From: Chryseobacterium sp. G0201
GTDB taxonomy: Bacteria; Bacteroidota; Bacteroidia; Flavobacteriales; Weeksellaceae
NCBI RefSeq assembly: GCF_003815655.1
Contig: NZ_CP033917.1
Coordinates: 2,480,001-2,544,000, forward strand
Length of the DNA: 64,000 nucleotides
Direction of reading: 5' to 3'
In this document: positions 43,185 to 51,394 of the stretch, piece by piece
How the letters are laid out: each line of letters opens with the position of its first letter
How positions within the stretch are numbered: the first letter of the stretch is position 1
Position numbers and translations under genes: made by a program
Notes under the pieces: model-generated
Seen by the model: only the letters and a program-made list of their open reading frames with translations
Databases searched by the model: none
Told to the model about the DNA's origin: nothing

Positions 43185-44852
43185 TTATTGGGAACCTAGT
43201 AAAACTCCGGATACATTCCACGAGCTGAAACTTGTTCCTTCCGTTGGTCCTTGAGGAATTTTTACCTGAATGGTATGCTTTCCTGCTTTTAGATCTCCAA
43301 GAGGAATGAAGTTTGGATTGGTAATCGTTCCCGGGCACCAGTTTGATCTGCTTAAGTCTGATGATGAAAGTCCGTCCGGGAAATTTCCTGATGCAGGATT
43401 ATACAAACGGTAAGATCCGCAGTCTGACCTCCATGGAACGAATGAAAATGTCATTTTCCCGTCTAGAAAGATAGAATTAGCTTTAGGAACGAATTCGTCT
43501 CCGTTTTCCCAGCCGCCGTGGCCCGTAGTTGTATATCTCAACTTCGCATTTTTCAGATCTTTTTGTAACGTAAATTCAACAAAAAGTCCTTTGTCGTTAT
43601 TAAACATCGTAGAATAGTCCTGTCCGGCCATTTCCATAATGTTGAGTGTATTGAAAAGTGGAATCACCGTATTATTTTTATTCACCGTCTGATCACTTTT
43701 ATGAATTGTTATTTCTAAGCTCACTTTGTGGCCACCTTTGTCGTAGTTACCGATAAATGTACCGATCCAAAGCTCTTTTTCGGAAAGAGAAGGTTTCAGT
43801 TCGGTAATATCCTGACGGTAAGGTGTGATCGTTTGCCAAGTTTTACCTTTTAATTCAAGATGATTAAATTTTTGAGTACCGAAAGCGGTGAAAAATCTCA
43901 TCATTTCCGTTGCAGGATTATAATTTTCGGTTGAAGTTATTCCGTAATACTGTTTTCCATTACCATTGTCGTAAAGAGGGAGTGTTTTTGCACCTTTTTC
44001 TAATCCATCAAAAAAAGATTGTGATTTATCCTGCGGAATAAAGAAAACTGTTCCCGTTCTATCGTAAGCATCACCGTTAGATTGTTGCTTAAGTTCAGCA
44101 AAAATAAGTTCACCTTCTGAGATTTTAGGAAACTTAATTTTTTTAAGTATAATTGTTCCGTTGGCGAATCTTTTTATTTGTTCATCTGATTTTGATTGAT
44201 CAGAAAAATTATTAGTTTCATTTTCAAAAACTTTTAACGTTGTGAATCTGCTTTTCCAAAGAAGATCTTTATAGCCTAATAAGTCTGTAGAATTTATAGA
44301 ACCTTTTACTAAAGTTTCAATATCAGTTTTCTTAACTTTTTTAATTGAATTGGCTGTTATGACGGAATTTTTATTTCGCTCAACTTCCAACACCAATCCT
44401 AAATTTTGACCTAAAGTTGATGGTCCGCCTTTTATTTTTAAATCATTCGTATACCAAACTTCAATCGTGTTTGAATTGATTTTTGTAACTGCTTTTTTGC
44501 AATTGTAGCCAAGAATTTTTTTCGTTTTATTCGTAAATTCAAAAGTCTGTTTTCCTACAGATTCTGCATCAGAAGTTGAAATAATTTCGTTAGGTTTTAA
44601 AAATCCATAAGAAACAATCGTGTTTGATGGTTTTTCAATTTTCGTTATTTCAAAAGGATAATCGCTTTTTTGTTCTCTGATTTTGTTATTTAAAATGAAA
44701 CTTTCCTTTTCATTAGCCCAAACTAATGTTGGAGTCTGGTCAGTCAATACTTTTCCGTTATACGAGCTTATGTATTGGATTTCATATGTCTGAGCAAACG
44801 TCAAACAAAATAAAAAGACAGAAAGAAAACTTAATAAAATTCTTTTGCGCAT
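43185..44852 (-). CDS. GLPGLI-like/PNGase F-like fusion protein
   Basis: The 555-residue secreted protein (signal MRKRILLSFLSVFLFCLTFAQ, cut after about residue 20) combines two parts. Residues about 22-200 resemble GLPGLI proteins: KILGYNCKKAVTKI, then EVWYTNDLKIKGGP, although the GLPGLI signature itself is changed to QNLGLVLE. Residues about 230-555 match both PNGase F domains: GDAYDRTGTVFFI (Asp264, equivalent to catalytic Asp60), GHGGWENGDEFVPKANSI (Glu453, equivalent to Glu206), then NPASGNFPDGLSSSDLSRSN, WCPG and a C-terminal FSSWNVSGVL. PNGase F removes N-glycans from Asn; activity here is likely but the third acidic residue (Glu118) is not located. Confidence 0.87.
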   Translation of the reverse strand: MRKRILLSFLSVFLFCLTFAQTYEIQYISSYNGKVLTDQTPTLVWANEKESFILNNKIREQKSDYPFEITKIEKPSNTIVSYGFLKPNEIISTSDAESVGKQTFEFTNKTKKILGYNCKKAVTKINSNTIEVWYTNDLKIKGGPSTLGQNLGLVLEVERNKNSVITANSIKKVKKTDIETLVKGSINSTDLLGYKDLLWKSRFTTLKVFENETNNFSDQSKSDEQIKRFANGTIILKKIKFPKISEGELIFAELKQQSNGDAYDRTGTVFFIPQDKSQSFFDGLEKGAKTLPLYDNGNGKQYYGITSTENYNPATEMMRFFTAFGTQKFNHLELKGKTWQTITPYRQDITELKPSLSEKELWIGTFIGNYDKGGHKVSLEITIHKSDQTVNKNNTVIPLFNTLNIMEMAGQDYSTMFNNDKGLFVEFTLQKDLKNAKLRYTTTGHGGWENGDEFVPKANSIFLDGKMTFSFVPWRSDCGSYRLYNPASGNFPDGLSSSDLSRSNWCPGTITNPNFIPLGDLKAGKHTIQVKIPQGPTEGTSFSSWNVSGVLLGSQ

Positions 44853-44870
44853 AATAAAATCGGTTTCTCA

Positions 44871-44878
44871 CAAAGATA
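44871..44878 (-). promoter_or_regulatory. -7 box TATCTTTG
   Basis: CAAAGATA on the plus strand, 18 nt before the ATG at 44852. Confidence 0.45.
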
Positions 44879-44951
44879 AAATTTAGTTAACATAATATCA
44901 ACTTTGTGAATTTTGAAAATAGCTTTTGATGAATAGGTATGAAATATTTAT

Positions 44952-45938
44952 ATGATTGTTACGTTCAAACAAAAAATAATAACCGTGAAGCGATTTTTTC
45001 TGCTTTTTTTATTTCTATTTTCATCAAGCTTTATATCGGCACATAAGTCAAAAGTGAGAGTTGGAACTTTTGGAAATGTGAAAACATATTTTTCATCGAG
45101 TTTTAATTTTGGAGAAAAAACAATTGAATCTGAAGAGCTTAAAATTCAGATTATAGGAAGATTTTCAAAAGTAATTTCTGAAAGATTGGGATATTCTGAT
45201 ACGATTTTAATAGAGCGCAGAACTTATTATGCTCATAATCCAAATCAAAAATTTTTTATTTTAGAAAATAATAATTCACAATATAAAGTTGCAGTATTAG
45301 AAGATGGAGCAGTTCTTAAAAGTAATAATAAAGGTTTGTCAATCAGGATTATTGGTAATGAAGTTCAGGTTTTTGATGTTTTAAAATTAATTGAATATTC
45401 TATTCTAAATAGAAAGAAACTTAATAAAAAGTTGGTTCCTACAGATTATTATTTTGGTGAAAAAAGTAAATTGTCAATTTTAGTAAATACTGAAGATTTT
45501 ATACAGAAAATAATAAAAAAAGAATCAAAGTTAGTTGATGAGATAATTAATAAAGAAGTTATTTTATTAGATAATGGTTCATTGCGAACTCAAATTTCAT
45601 GGAAAAATAACGAGTTTATATTTGCAAAAAGTACAAAAGATTTAAAGGAAGATAATGTTTATAAAAACTATTATGTAATTTATAAAGTTCCGGATTTTAG
45701 ATACTATATTACTTCTTTTGATTGTGATTATTTTCTAATTTTTAATAATAAAAATACATTTACTTATTTTGACGGAATAGAAGAAAATACTTCTCCGAAA
45801 ATAAATGTTGAAAAGAAAGGTTGGTATGTATTCAATTTAGTAAGAGAAAGGCTAGGTAATAGAATTATTTTATATGATACGACTGAATATTTTTATCTGT
45901 ATGATATCAACAAAAAACTACTCCAAAAAATAGAGTAG
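44952..45938 (+). CDS. Secreted protein of unknown function
   Basis: The 328-residue product has a basic start and signal peptide (VKRFFLLFLFLFSSSFISA, about residues 12-30). The mature part is rich in Lys, Ile, Asn and Tyr, with no Cys motif and no recognised domain. Its codons are visibly more A+T-rich than those of neighbours, which may reflect lower expression or a different history. The final codons form one arm of the hairpin at 45912-45940. Divergent from the PNGase F-like gene. Confidence 0.72.
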   Translation: MIVTFKQKIITVKRFFLLFLFLFSSSFISAHKSKVRVGTFGNVKTYFSSSFNFGEKTIESEELKIQIIGRFSKVISERLGYSDTILIERRTYYAHNPNQKFFILENNNSQYKVAVLEDGAVLKSNNKGLSIRIIGNEVQVFDVLKLIEYSILNRKKLNKKLVPTDYYFGEKSKLSILVNTEDFIQKIIKKESKLVDEIINKEVILLDNGSLRTQISWKNNEFIFAKSTKDLKEDNVYKNYYVIYKVPDFRYYITSFDCDYFLIFNNKNTFTYFDGIEENTSPKINVEKKGWYVFNLVRERLGNRIILYDTTEYFYLYDINKKLLQKIE

Positions 45939-45940
45939 TT
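45912..45940 (-). terminator. Terminator inside the end of the convergent gene
   Basis: AACTACTC at 45916-45923 pairs with GAGTAGTT at 45933-45940. Read leftward, it is followed by TTTTTTG and lies 30 bp past the methyltransferase stop at 45970. The hairpin includes the stop codon of the plus-strand gene. Confidence 0.5.
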
Positions 45941-45969
45941 AATATATTTTAATAATGTTAAGCTAATTT

Positions 45970-47175
45970 TTAAGCAAGTCTCTCGATCAAAGCCATGTAG
46001 AATCCGTCGTAGCCTTCGCTAGGCATTACTTTTTCATCTTTAACCATTTTGAAATCCGGATTGTTTTTCAGGAATTCTTCAACCTGCAAGTTGTTCTCAG
46101 AAGGTAGAATAGAACATGTTGCGTAAACCATCTTTCCACCTTTTTTAAGGATTTTAGAGTAATCCTGAAGAATTTGCTGTTGCTCTTTTTTAATTCTATC
46201 GATGAAATCTTGGTCGATTTTCCACTTACTGTCAGGGTTTCTTTTCAAAACTCCCAGACCTGAACATGGTGCATCGATCAATAATCTGTCAGCTTTCTCA
46301 TGAAGACGTTTGATTACTTTATTGTCAGCAATCATACGGGTTTCAATGTTGTGAGCTCCGGCTCTTTTTGCGCGACGTTTTAGCTCAGCTAATTTCCATT
46401 CATAGATATCTAAAGCGATGATTTGCCCTTTATTACCCATCAAAGCAGCTAGATGAAGTGTTTTTCCGCCTGCACCTGCACAGGCGTCCACAACTCTCTG
46501 ACCTTCTTTTACATCAAGGAAATATCCGATTTTTTGTGAAGTAGCATCCTGAACTTCAAATAATCCGTCTTTAAATGCAGTTGTAAGAAAAACATTCTTT
46601 TTCTCTTCCAGCTGTACTGCATCAGGATAATTTTTTACGGTATAAGAAACAATATTATCAGATTCAAGATCAGAAATAAGCTCTCTTGGTGTAGTTTTTA
46701 AAGCATTTGCTCTTAAAACGGTAGGAGCGCGCTCGTTCAGAGCTTTCATTTCTTTTTCCCAAATTGGACCTAATTCTCTTTCTAAGGTTTCCACCAACCA
46801 TTCAGGAATAGAATATTCTATTGCTTTGGTAGGAACAGTTCCTTTTTTAAGTTTTGTGGTGATATCGGCGATTTTTATTCCTTCAAATTCTTCAAATCTT
46901 TTATAATTTGTTTTGCTCCAAAGTAAATATGCGATAATTAGTTTGTAAATATTATCAGGTTTTACGCCTTCTCCCATATAATATTCCAGACGTTTTTTCC
47001 AACGGATGATATTATAGAAAATCTCAGAAACAACGGCTCTGTCCTGGCTTCCCCATTTTCTGTGAGCTTTTAAAAGTCTTTCGATTACTTTATCGGCGTA
47101 TTTATTTTTCTCGAAAAATGTTTCTTGTAAAGCATCGTGAATTCCGATCGCTAAGTTTCTGTGAATAAGTTCCAT
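45970..47175 (-). CDS. RsmB/NOP-type rRNA (cytosine-5)-methyltransferase
   Basis: The 401-residue enzyme is related to RsmB, which makes m5C967 in 16S rRNA. An N-terminal NusB-like helical part (about residues 1-90) precedes the Rossmann methylase. It has VVDACAGAGGKTLHLAALM (SAM motif I, about 226-244), DAPCSGLGVLKRNPDSKW with the release Cys (about 300-317), and YATCSILPSENNLQVEEFL with the nucleophilic Cys (about 350-368). Monocistronic with -7 box 26 nt upstream. Confidence 0.92.
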   Translation of the reverse strand: MELIHRNLAIGIHDALQETFFEKNKYADKVIERLLKAHRKWGSQDRAVVSEIFYNIIRWKKRLEYYMGEGVKPDNIYKLIIAYLLWSKTNYKRFEEFEGIKIADITTKLKKGTVPTKAIEYSIPEWLVETLERELGPIWEKEMKALNERAPTVLRANALKTTPRELISDLESDNIVSYTVKNYPDAVQLEEKKNVFLTTAFKDGLFEVQDATSQKIGYFLDVKEGQRVVDACAGAGGKTLHLAALMGNKGQIIALDIYEWKLAELKRRAKRAGAHNIETRMIADNKVIKRLHEKADRLLIDAPCSGLGVLKRNPDSKWKIDQDFIDRIKKEQQQILQDYSKILKKGGKMVYATCSILPSENNLQVEEFLKNNPDFKMVKDEKVMPSEGYDGFYMALIERLA

Positions 47176-47201
47176 AAATTGCTTCTCCTGTTTTGAATCT
47201 G

Positions 47202-47209
47202 CAAAAATA
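47202..47209 (-). promoter_or_regulatory. -7 box TATTTTTG
   Basis: CAAAAATA on the plus strand, 26 nt before the methyltransferase ATG at 47175. Confidence 0.45.
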
Positions 47210-47324
47210 CGAAAATTATAAATGTTATTAGTTATGATTTATAAGTTATGAATGATGAGTTTTTCACGACACAATAACTTCCATCTTCCATCTTCAAGCT
47301 TCTAGCCGATTAATTATAAAATTT

Positions 47325-47332
47325 TACCTTTG
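47325..47332 (+). promoter_or_regulatory. -7 box TACCTTTG
   Basis: Matches TAnnTTTG and ends 15 nt before the ATG at 47348; rules out the TTG at 47330 as a start, since it overlaps the box. Confidence 0.5.
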
Positions 47333-47347
47333 CAAAAATTAAAAAAT

Positions 47348-47692
47348 ATGAGTGATACTGTACTTTGCCCGAAATGTGGTTCCGAATTTACTTATCCAAG
47401 CGATAACATGACGGTTTGTTCTCAATGTTTCTATGAGTGGAATGCCGAAGAAGCAGCTTCTGAAGCTTCAAACGAAGGAAAAATCCTTGATGCTAACGGA
47501 AATGAGCTGCAAGACGGTGATTCTGTAGTTGTAGTTAAAGATCTTCCTGTAAAAGGAGCTCCAAAACCGGTAAAAGCAGGAACTAAAGTGAAAAATATTC
47601 GTTTAAGACCAGACAGCGACCATAATATTGATTGTAAAATTGATGGTTTCGGTTCTATGGCTTTGAAATCTGAATTTGTAAAGAAAGCGTAA
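47348..47692 (+). CDS. yjdM: Zinc-ribbon protein YjdM (PhnA family)
   Basis: From ATG 47348 the product has 114 residues. It has an N-terminal zinc ribbon ([20 protein letters not shown], then C at the fourth ligand, residues 7-27) and a C-terminal beta-barrel domain with [19 protein letters not shown] (about 47-65) and [20 protein letters not shown]. The family was once linked to phosphonate use, but the true role is unclear. Length and motifs match YjdM. Promoter box 15 nt upstream. Confidence 0.92.
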   Translation: MSDTVLCPKCGSEFTYPSDNMTVCSQCFYEWNAEEAASEASNEGKILDANGNELQDGDSVVVVKDLPVKGAPKPVKAGTKVKNIRLRPDSDHNIDCKIDGFGSMALKSEFVKKA

Positions 47693-47696
47693 TTAC

Positions 47697-47743
47697 GCTG
47701 TAAGCAATAGGCTTTAGGCAGTAAGCTTTTCCATGTTTGCTGC
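47697..47743. repeat. Intergenic TTTAGGCAG hairpin repeat
   Basis: GCTGTAAGCAATAGGCTTTA then GGCAGTAAGC, followed by TTTGCTGCCTAAA. TTTAGGCAG pairs with CTGCCTAAA to form a hairpin directly after the yjdM stop. Related to 14375-14405. Confidence 0.45.
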
Positions 47744-47776
47744 CTAAATTCCACAAAAAAAGGAAAGAATTGGACA

Positions 47777-47902
47777 GTGTTATCTTTCGAAGACTTGATT
47801 GCAGAATCTGCTAATGTCCGTCTAATGGATGAAAGAGAATTAACCAAAAATTTCCTTATGCTGTGGTACTACAAATCTAAGAAAAAGATTGATAGATTGT
47901 GA
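47777..47902 (+). pseudogene. Possible 3' fragment of an unrecognised gene (41 codons)
   Basis: A frame from GTG 47777 to TGA reads LSFEDLIAESANVRLMDE, then RELTKNFLMLWYYKSKKKI. The composition is strongly protein-like (amphipathic helices, no rare runs). The same frame continues upstream about 13 codons into the repeat at 47697-47743 without any ATG. This looks like the C-terminus of a gene whose 5' part was lost or replaced by repeat sequence. A working small protein from GTG is possible. Confidence 0.35.
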
Positions 47903-47959
47903 TTTTTTTTATCCACAAATTAATAATAACTGTTAGTAAATGTGGTGATTATGGTTTTT

Positions 47960-48108
47960 TAGAAGCTGTTTCCAGCTATCCACTCATACTCCTCGTGCCA
48001 GCGCACCCCAACTCCAAAAGCCTTCCACACTCCAACGCTTACTGCGGGGTAACCGTTTCTATCTGGGCTAAGATATTGGGGATGGTGACTTCGAGAGTCT
48101 CAGCCACC
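47960..48108. repeat. GC-richer dispersed-repeat-like block
   Basis: This stretch is clearly more G+C-rich than its surroundings (GTGCCAGCGCACCCCAAC, ACTGCGGGGTAACCG) and encodes nothing sensible. It ends with GGTGACT...AGCCACC (48084-48108), which can form a small hairpin. Blocks with similar wording are frequent between genes of flavobacteria, to my recollection. With the flanking repeats it makes the 573-bp yjdM/ABC gap a repeat mosaic. Confidence 0.4.
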
Positions 48109-48131
48109 AAGAACGTTTTCTCGTTCTTTTT
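48109..48131 (+). terminator. Terminator-like hairpin in the repeat mosaic
   Basis: AAGAACG at 48109-48115 pairs with CGTTCTT at 48122-48128, followed by a T-run. The nearest plus-strand frame upstream is the fragment at 47777-47902. Confidence 0.45.
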
Positions 48132-48172
48132 AAGTATAACTTTACGATTAAAATAAGCATAAAGTTTGTCAT

Positions 48173-48249
48173 TCCGTAGGAATCTAAACAAAGATTTTTA
48201 CAATCCGATCTCTACAAAATTAGCCTAGATTCCTGCGGAATGACAAACT
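48173..48249. repeat. Palindromic GTCATTCCGTAGG element, copy C
   Basis: AGTTTGTCATTCCGTAGGAA (48173-48192) and its near-perfect complement TTCCTGCGGAATGACAAACT (48230-48249) enclose a 37-bp centre. Same plan as copies at 32329 and 37269. It lies 16 bp past the ABC ATPase stop. Confidence 0.85.
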
Positions 48250-48265
48250 GTATGTATATTTAACA

Positions 48266-49201
48266 TTACTCAAAAGAAATAGTAACCGGATTTTCCAGCT
48301 TTTTATCAGTGTAAACAACAAGCTCTTTATCCTTCATTTTCAGCTTATTCCAATAATGATTTCCTGCAAATCTGCTTTCTAAAACTTCCGCTTCAAAACC
48401 ATTTTCTGAAACCGTAATTTCATGCGGATAATAAGAAAATTTAGAAATTTTTAAATCTGAAATCTCTTTTTCACTGAAAATATTCACTTCTCCAAAAAGC
48501 TTTGCAACATAGGAATTATAAGGATTTTTATATGTTTCTTCGGGACTTTCATTCTGAATTAATCTTCCATCCTGAAGAATAACGATCTGGTCAAGCCAAG
48601 GTATAATATCCTGTAATTCGTGAGTAGAAATGATTAAAGAAATAGTATGTTCTTTCACATATCTGAAAAGTTTTTCACGAAGTTCAATCTTTCTCGGAAA
48701 ATCCAGATTACTGAAAGGTTCGTCTAAAATTAAAAGCTTCGGAAGTACCGATAATGCTCTTGCAATGGCAACTCTCTGCTGTTGTCCACCACTCAGATAT
48801 TTAGGTAAAATATTGGCAAATTCTTCCAATCCAACCACTTCAAGAAGTTCGGTTACGGTTTCTTTTTTCTTTTTCAGATCGATATTAGAAATAAATTTTC
48901 CCACATTATCAGCTACGGTAGAATAGGGCATCAGGTCAAAATTCTGAGCTACAAATTTCATTTCAGCTTCACCCGGAACTAAGTTTCCCTTTGGTCCGAA
49001 AAGTTTGGTTCCGTTAAAAATAATATCGCCGCTTTCCCAGTCGAGAAGTCCGTAAATTAAGTTTAATAATGTAGATTTTCCACAACCGCTTTCCCCCGCC
49101 AATGCGATGATCTTACCCTCTTCAAACTTAATGTTGAGGTTCTGAAACAGCGGTTTATCTTTGGTGTGTGAGAAGTGTAAATTGTTTATTTCTAATAGCA
49201 T
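48266..49201 (-). CDS. ABC transporter ATP-binding protein, orphan
   Basis: The 311-residue ATPase has Walker A GESGCGKSTLLNLIYG (about residues 35-50), signature LSGGQQQRVAIARAL (about 137-151), Walker B KLLILDEPFSNLDF (about 156-169) and the H-loop STHELQD. A C-terminal extension of about 90 residues (from about 225) resembles the TOBE-type domain of import ATPases such as PotA or CysA. No permease gene is adjacent, so partner and substrate are unknown. The -7 box ends only 4 nt before ATG. Confidence 0.88.
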   Translation of the reverse strand: MLLEINNLHFSHTKDKPLFQNLNIKFEEGKIIALAGESGCGKSTLLNLIYGLLDWESGDIIFNGTKLFGPKGNLVPGEAEMKFVAQNFDLMPYSTVADNVGKFISNIDLKKKKETVTELLEVVGLEEFANILPKYLSGGQQQRVAIARALSVLPKLLILDEPFSNLDFPRKIELREKLFRYVKEHTISLIISTHELQDIIPWLDQIVILQDGRLIQNESPEETYKNPYNSYVAKLFGEVNIFSEKEISDLKISKFSYYPHEITVSENGFEAEVLESRFAGNHYWNKLKMKDKELVVYTDKKLENPVTISFE

Positions 49202-49205
49202 ATTA

Positions 49206-49213
49206 CAAATGTA
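49206..49213 (-). promoter_or_regulatory. -7 box TACATTTG, 4 nt from ATG
   Basis: CAAATGTA on the plus strand; the mRNA of the ABC ATPase would be leaderless if this box is used. Confidence 0.45.
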
Positions 49214-49276
49214 GCGATTTTAGGAAAAAATAAAATATTTTATTATATTTACAGTTACAATAAAAATATATCAAAA

Positions 49277-49936
49277 ATGAGAAAAAAACTGTTTTCGTTA
49301 GCTATTCCTGCTCTTTTTAATGCGTTTTTAGTGGTTTCTTGTAATAAAGACAAACCTCTTACAAGCGAAAGTGATGAAGTTGCAACAACTAAAGACGGTA
49401 ACCAATATACATTGGATACTTTAAACAGTAAAGTGGAGTGGAAAGGATATAAAGTTTTTAAATCTGAAAGTACAAGCCATTTCGGAACCATTAAGTTTGA
49501 AAGCGGTGATGTTACCGTAAAAGACGGAAAACTTGAAAGCGGAAAATTCGTTGCTGATATGAATTCTTTAACATCAGTTGATCTAAAAGACGATGCTGAT
49601 CAGTTAGGAAAATTAAATGGTCATTTGAAAAGCGGAGATTTTTTCGAAGTAGAAAAATTCCCGACAGCTTCTTATGAAATTACAAAAGTTACTCCGGCTG
49701 CGGAAGGTGATTACAACACATTGCTAGACGGTAATTTAACAGTAAAAGGAATTACAAAACCAACTCAGTTTAAAGCCAATGTTTCCGTAAAAGATGGAGT
49801 AGTGAGCGTTGCAACTGAGCCTAAGGATATTAAAAGAGAAGATTTTGGCGTGAAATTCCAGGCTCCTGCTGAAAACGGAGTCATCAAGGATGAGGTAACT
49901 CTTCAGATCAACGTTAAAGCTTTAGAAAAAAAATAA
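49277..49936 (+). CDS. YceI family lipoprotein
   Basis: The 219-residue product has a lipoprotein signal ending LVVSC (Cys22) and a YceI-type lipocalin-like barrel: YTLDTLNSKVEWKGYKVF (about residues 48-65), HFGTIKFESGDVTVKDGKLE (about 73-92), FFEVEKFPTASYEITKV (about 130-146) and DGNLTVKGITKP (about 160-171). YceI proteins bind isoprenoids such as polyprenyl chains in the periplasm. Ends at a strong terminator. Confidence 0.92.
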   Translation: MRKKLFSLAIPALFNAFLVVSCNKDKPLTSESDEVATTKDGNQYTLDTLNSKVEWKGYKVFKSESTSHFGTIKFESGDVTVKDGKLESGKFVADMNSLTSVDLKDDADQLGKLNGHLKSGDFFEVEKFPTASYEITKVTPAAEGDYNTLLDGNLTVKGITKPTQFKANVSVKDGVVSVATEPKDIKREDFGVKFQAPAENGVIKDEVTLQINVKALEKK

Positions 49937-49966
49937 TTTTTTTATTTAAGTGAAATAAGTGATTGA

Positions 49967-49998
49967 AGTCTGCCTCCGAAAAGAGGCAGATTTTTTTT
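49967..49998 (+). terminator. Terminator of the YceI gene
   Basis: AGTCTGCCTC at 49967-49976 pairs with GAGGCAGATT at 49983-49992, followed by an eight-T run. Confidence 0.85.
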
Positions 49999-50029
49999 GG
50001 TTCAAATAAATTATTAAACTTAAAAACCG

Positions 50030-50037
50030 TATTTTTG
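50030..50037 (+). promoter_or_regulatory. -7 box TATTTTTG
   Basis: Matches TAnnTTTG; ends 26 nt before the pheS ATG at 50064. Confidence 0.45.
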
Positions 50038-50063
50038 CAAAACATTTTTGAAAGTGTAGAATA

Positions 50064-51074
50064 ATGATAGAAAAGATAGAAGAACTACTTGTTGAAGTAA
50101 ACGGCTTTAATGCTACATCTAGAGAGGAGATAGAGAACTTCCGAATTAAGTACAATGGTAAAAAAGGTGTTCTGAATGATTTTTTTGAAAAATTTAAAGA
50201 AGTACCGAACGATCAGAAGAAAGAATTTGGGCAGAAGATCAATACTCTAAAGCAGGCTGTTGCTGTAAAATTGGAAGATTTGAAAACGTCGTCTGAATCT
50301 TCTATTATCTTAGAAAAAGAAGATCTTACAAGACCTGCTTTTCCATTGGATTTGGGTTCAAGACACCCGATTAATTTGGTAAAAAACAGAATTATTGAGA
50401 TTTTTAAATCTATCGGTTTTGCTGTTGCAGACGGACCAGAAATTGAAGACGACTGGCACAACTTTACAGCCCTGAATCTTCCTGAATATCATCCGGCAAG
50501 AGACATGCAGGATACTTTCTTTATTGAGCAAAACCCAGATCTTTTATTGAGAACACATACTTCTTCTGTACAAATTCGTTATATGGAAGAAAATCAGCCG
50601 CCGATCAGAATTTTATCTCCGGGAAGAGTATTCAGAAATGAAGCGATCTCTTCTCGTTCGCACTGTATTTTCCACCAGATCGAAGGATTGTATATTGACG
50701 AGAACGTAAGTTTTGCAGATATGAAACAAACGATCCAATTCTTTACAACTGAACTTTTTGGTAAGTCGAAGATCAGAATGAGACCTTCTTATTTCCCTTT
50801 CACCGAGCCGAGTGCTGAGATCGATGTATATTGGGGATTAAACTCTGAAATTGATTACAGAATTACAAAAGGAACAGGTTGGTTAGAAATTATGGGTTGC
50901 GGAATGGTAGATCCTGCCGTTCTTAAAAATGTAAATATAGATTCAGAAAAATATTCAGGTTACGCATTCGGAATGGGGATTGAAAGAATTACAATGCTTC
51001 TTTACCAAATGAGCGATATCAGAATGTTCTTCGAAAATGATATCCGAACGTTAGAACAATTTAAAACTTTATAA
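50064..51074 (+). CDS. pheS: Phenylalanine--tRNA ligase alpha subunit
   Basis: The 336-residue subunit charges tRNA-Phe together with PheT, which is not in the window. An N-terminal coiled coil (about residues 1-85) precedes the class II core with [20 protein letters not shown] (about 99-118) and [35 protein letters not shown] (about 160-174) and motif 3 [19 protein letters not shown] (about 305-323) follow. The normal length and all motifs are present. Monocistronic; two copies of one terminator hairpin follow. Confidence 0.97.
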   Translation: MIEKIEELLVEVNGFNATSREEIENFRIKYNGKKGVLNDFFEKFKEVPNDQKKEFGQKINTLKQAVAVKLEDLKTSSESSIILEKEDLTRPAFPLDLGSRHPINLVKNRIIEIFKSIGFAVADGPEIEDDWHNFTALNLPEYHPARDMQDTFFIEQNPDLLLRTHTSSVQIRYMEENQPPIRILSPGRVFRNEAISSRSHCIFHQIEGLYIDENVSFADMKQTIQFFTTELFGKSKIRMRPSYFPFTEPSAEIDVYWGLNSEIDYRITKGTGWLEIMGCGMVDPAVLKNVNIDSEKYSGYAFGMGIERITMLLYQMSDIRMFFENDIRTLEQFKTL

Positions 51075-51082
51075 TAAAAATC

Positions 51083-51110
51083 AAACCTCCGAAAATTTCG
51101 GAGGTTTTTT
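51083..51110 (+). terminator. pheS terminator, twin hairpin copy 1
   Basis: AAACCTCCGAAA at 51083-51094 pairs perfectly with TTTCGGAGGTTT at 51096-51107, followed by a T-run; 9 bp past the stop. Confidence 0.88.
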
Positions 51111-51131
51111 ATAGAAAAATATCTATAATCA

Positions 51132-51149
51132 CATCGATATATATCGATG
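51132..51149. promoter_or_regulatory. 18-bp perfect palindrome, possible operator
   Basis: CATCGATATATATCGATG is a perfect palindrome between the two copies of the pheS-type terminator, about 30 bp upstream of a -7 box at 51181. It has no T-run and could bind a dimeric regulator. Confidence 0.35.
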
Positions 51150-51180
51150 CTATTTAAAATGATTATATACTAGGTGTTGG

Positions 51181-51188
51181 TATATTTG
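51181..51188 (+). promoter_or_regulatory. -7 box TATATTTG of a possible small RNA
   Basis: Matches TAnnTTTG. No protein gene follows on this strand; the next feature is the second CCTCCGAAA terminator at 51239. Confidence 0.35.
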
Positions 51189-51193
51189 TACAA

Positions 51194-51266
51194 GCAAAAT
51201 GAGAAAAAAAATTATTTTTTACACAAATGTACAAGAACAAAACCTCCGAAATTTTCGGAGGTTTTT
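51194..51266 (+). ncRNA. Candidate small RNA between twin terminators
   Basis: If the box at 51181-51188 is used, a transcript of about 73 nt would start near 51194 and stop at the strong hairpin ending 51266. The stretch has the direct repeat TGTACAAG before (51187-51194) and inside it (51229-51236). A 27-codon frame from 51200 runs through the hairpin and is probably chance. The RNA is inferred only from promoter plus terminator. Confidence 0.25.
51239..51266 (+). terminator. Twin hairpin copy 2
   Basis: AAAACCTCCGAAA at 51239-51251 pairs with TTTCGGAGGTTTT (51253-51265). Stem sequence is identical to the pheS terminator 156 bp upstream. Confidence 0.8.
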
Positions 51267-51362
51267 GTTTTTTAATTACTGACCTTAGAAACAAAACGTA
51301 ATTAAAAAACTATCTGTATATAATTATAACACTTGATACTTTGAAAATATTACATATAAAGA

Positions 51363-51394
51363 AAAATGCCTGTAAAAAATATTACAGACATTTT
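51363..51394 (-). terminator. Terminator of the DUF3108 gene
   Basis: AAAATGCCTGTAA at 51363-51375 pairs with TTACAGACATTTT at 51382-51394 (one mismatch); 24 bp past the stop on the minus strand. Confidence 0.6.

Noticed and set aside
47431..47847. 138-codon minus-strand frame opposite yjdM
   Set aside because: It is antisense to the clear zinc-ribbon gene and has no protein-like pattern.
47899..48156. 85-codon plus-strand frame after yjdM
   Set aside because: It lies in the repeat mosaic, and its codons follow the repeat rather than a protein.
51200..51283. 27-codon frame in the twin-terminator locus
   Set aside because: It runs through the terminator stem, so it would not be translated from the predicted transcript.
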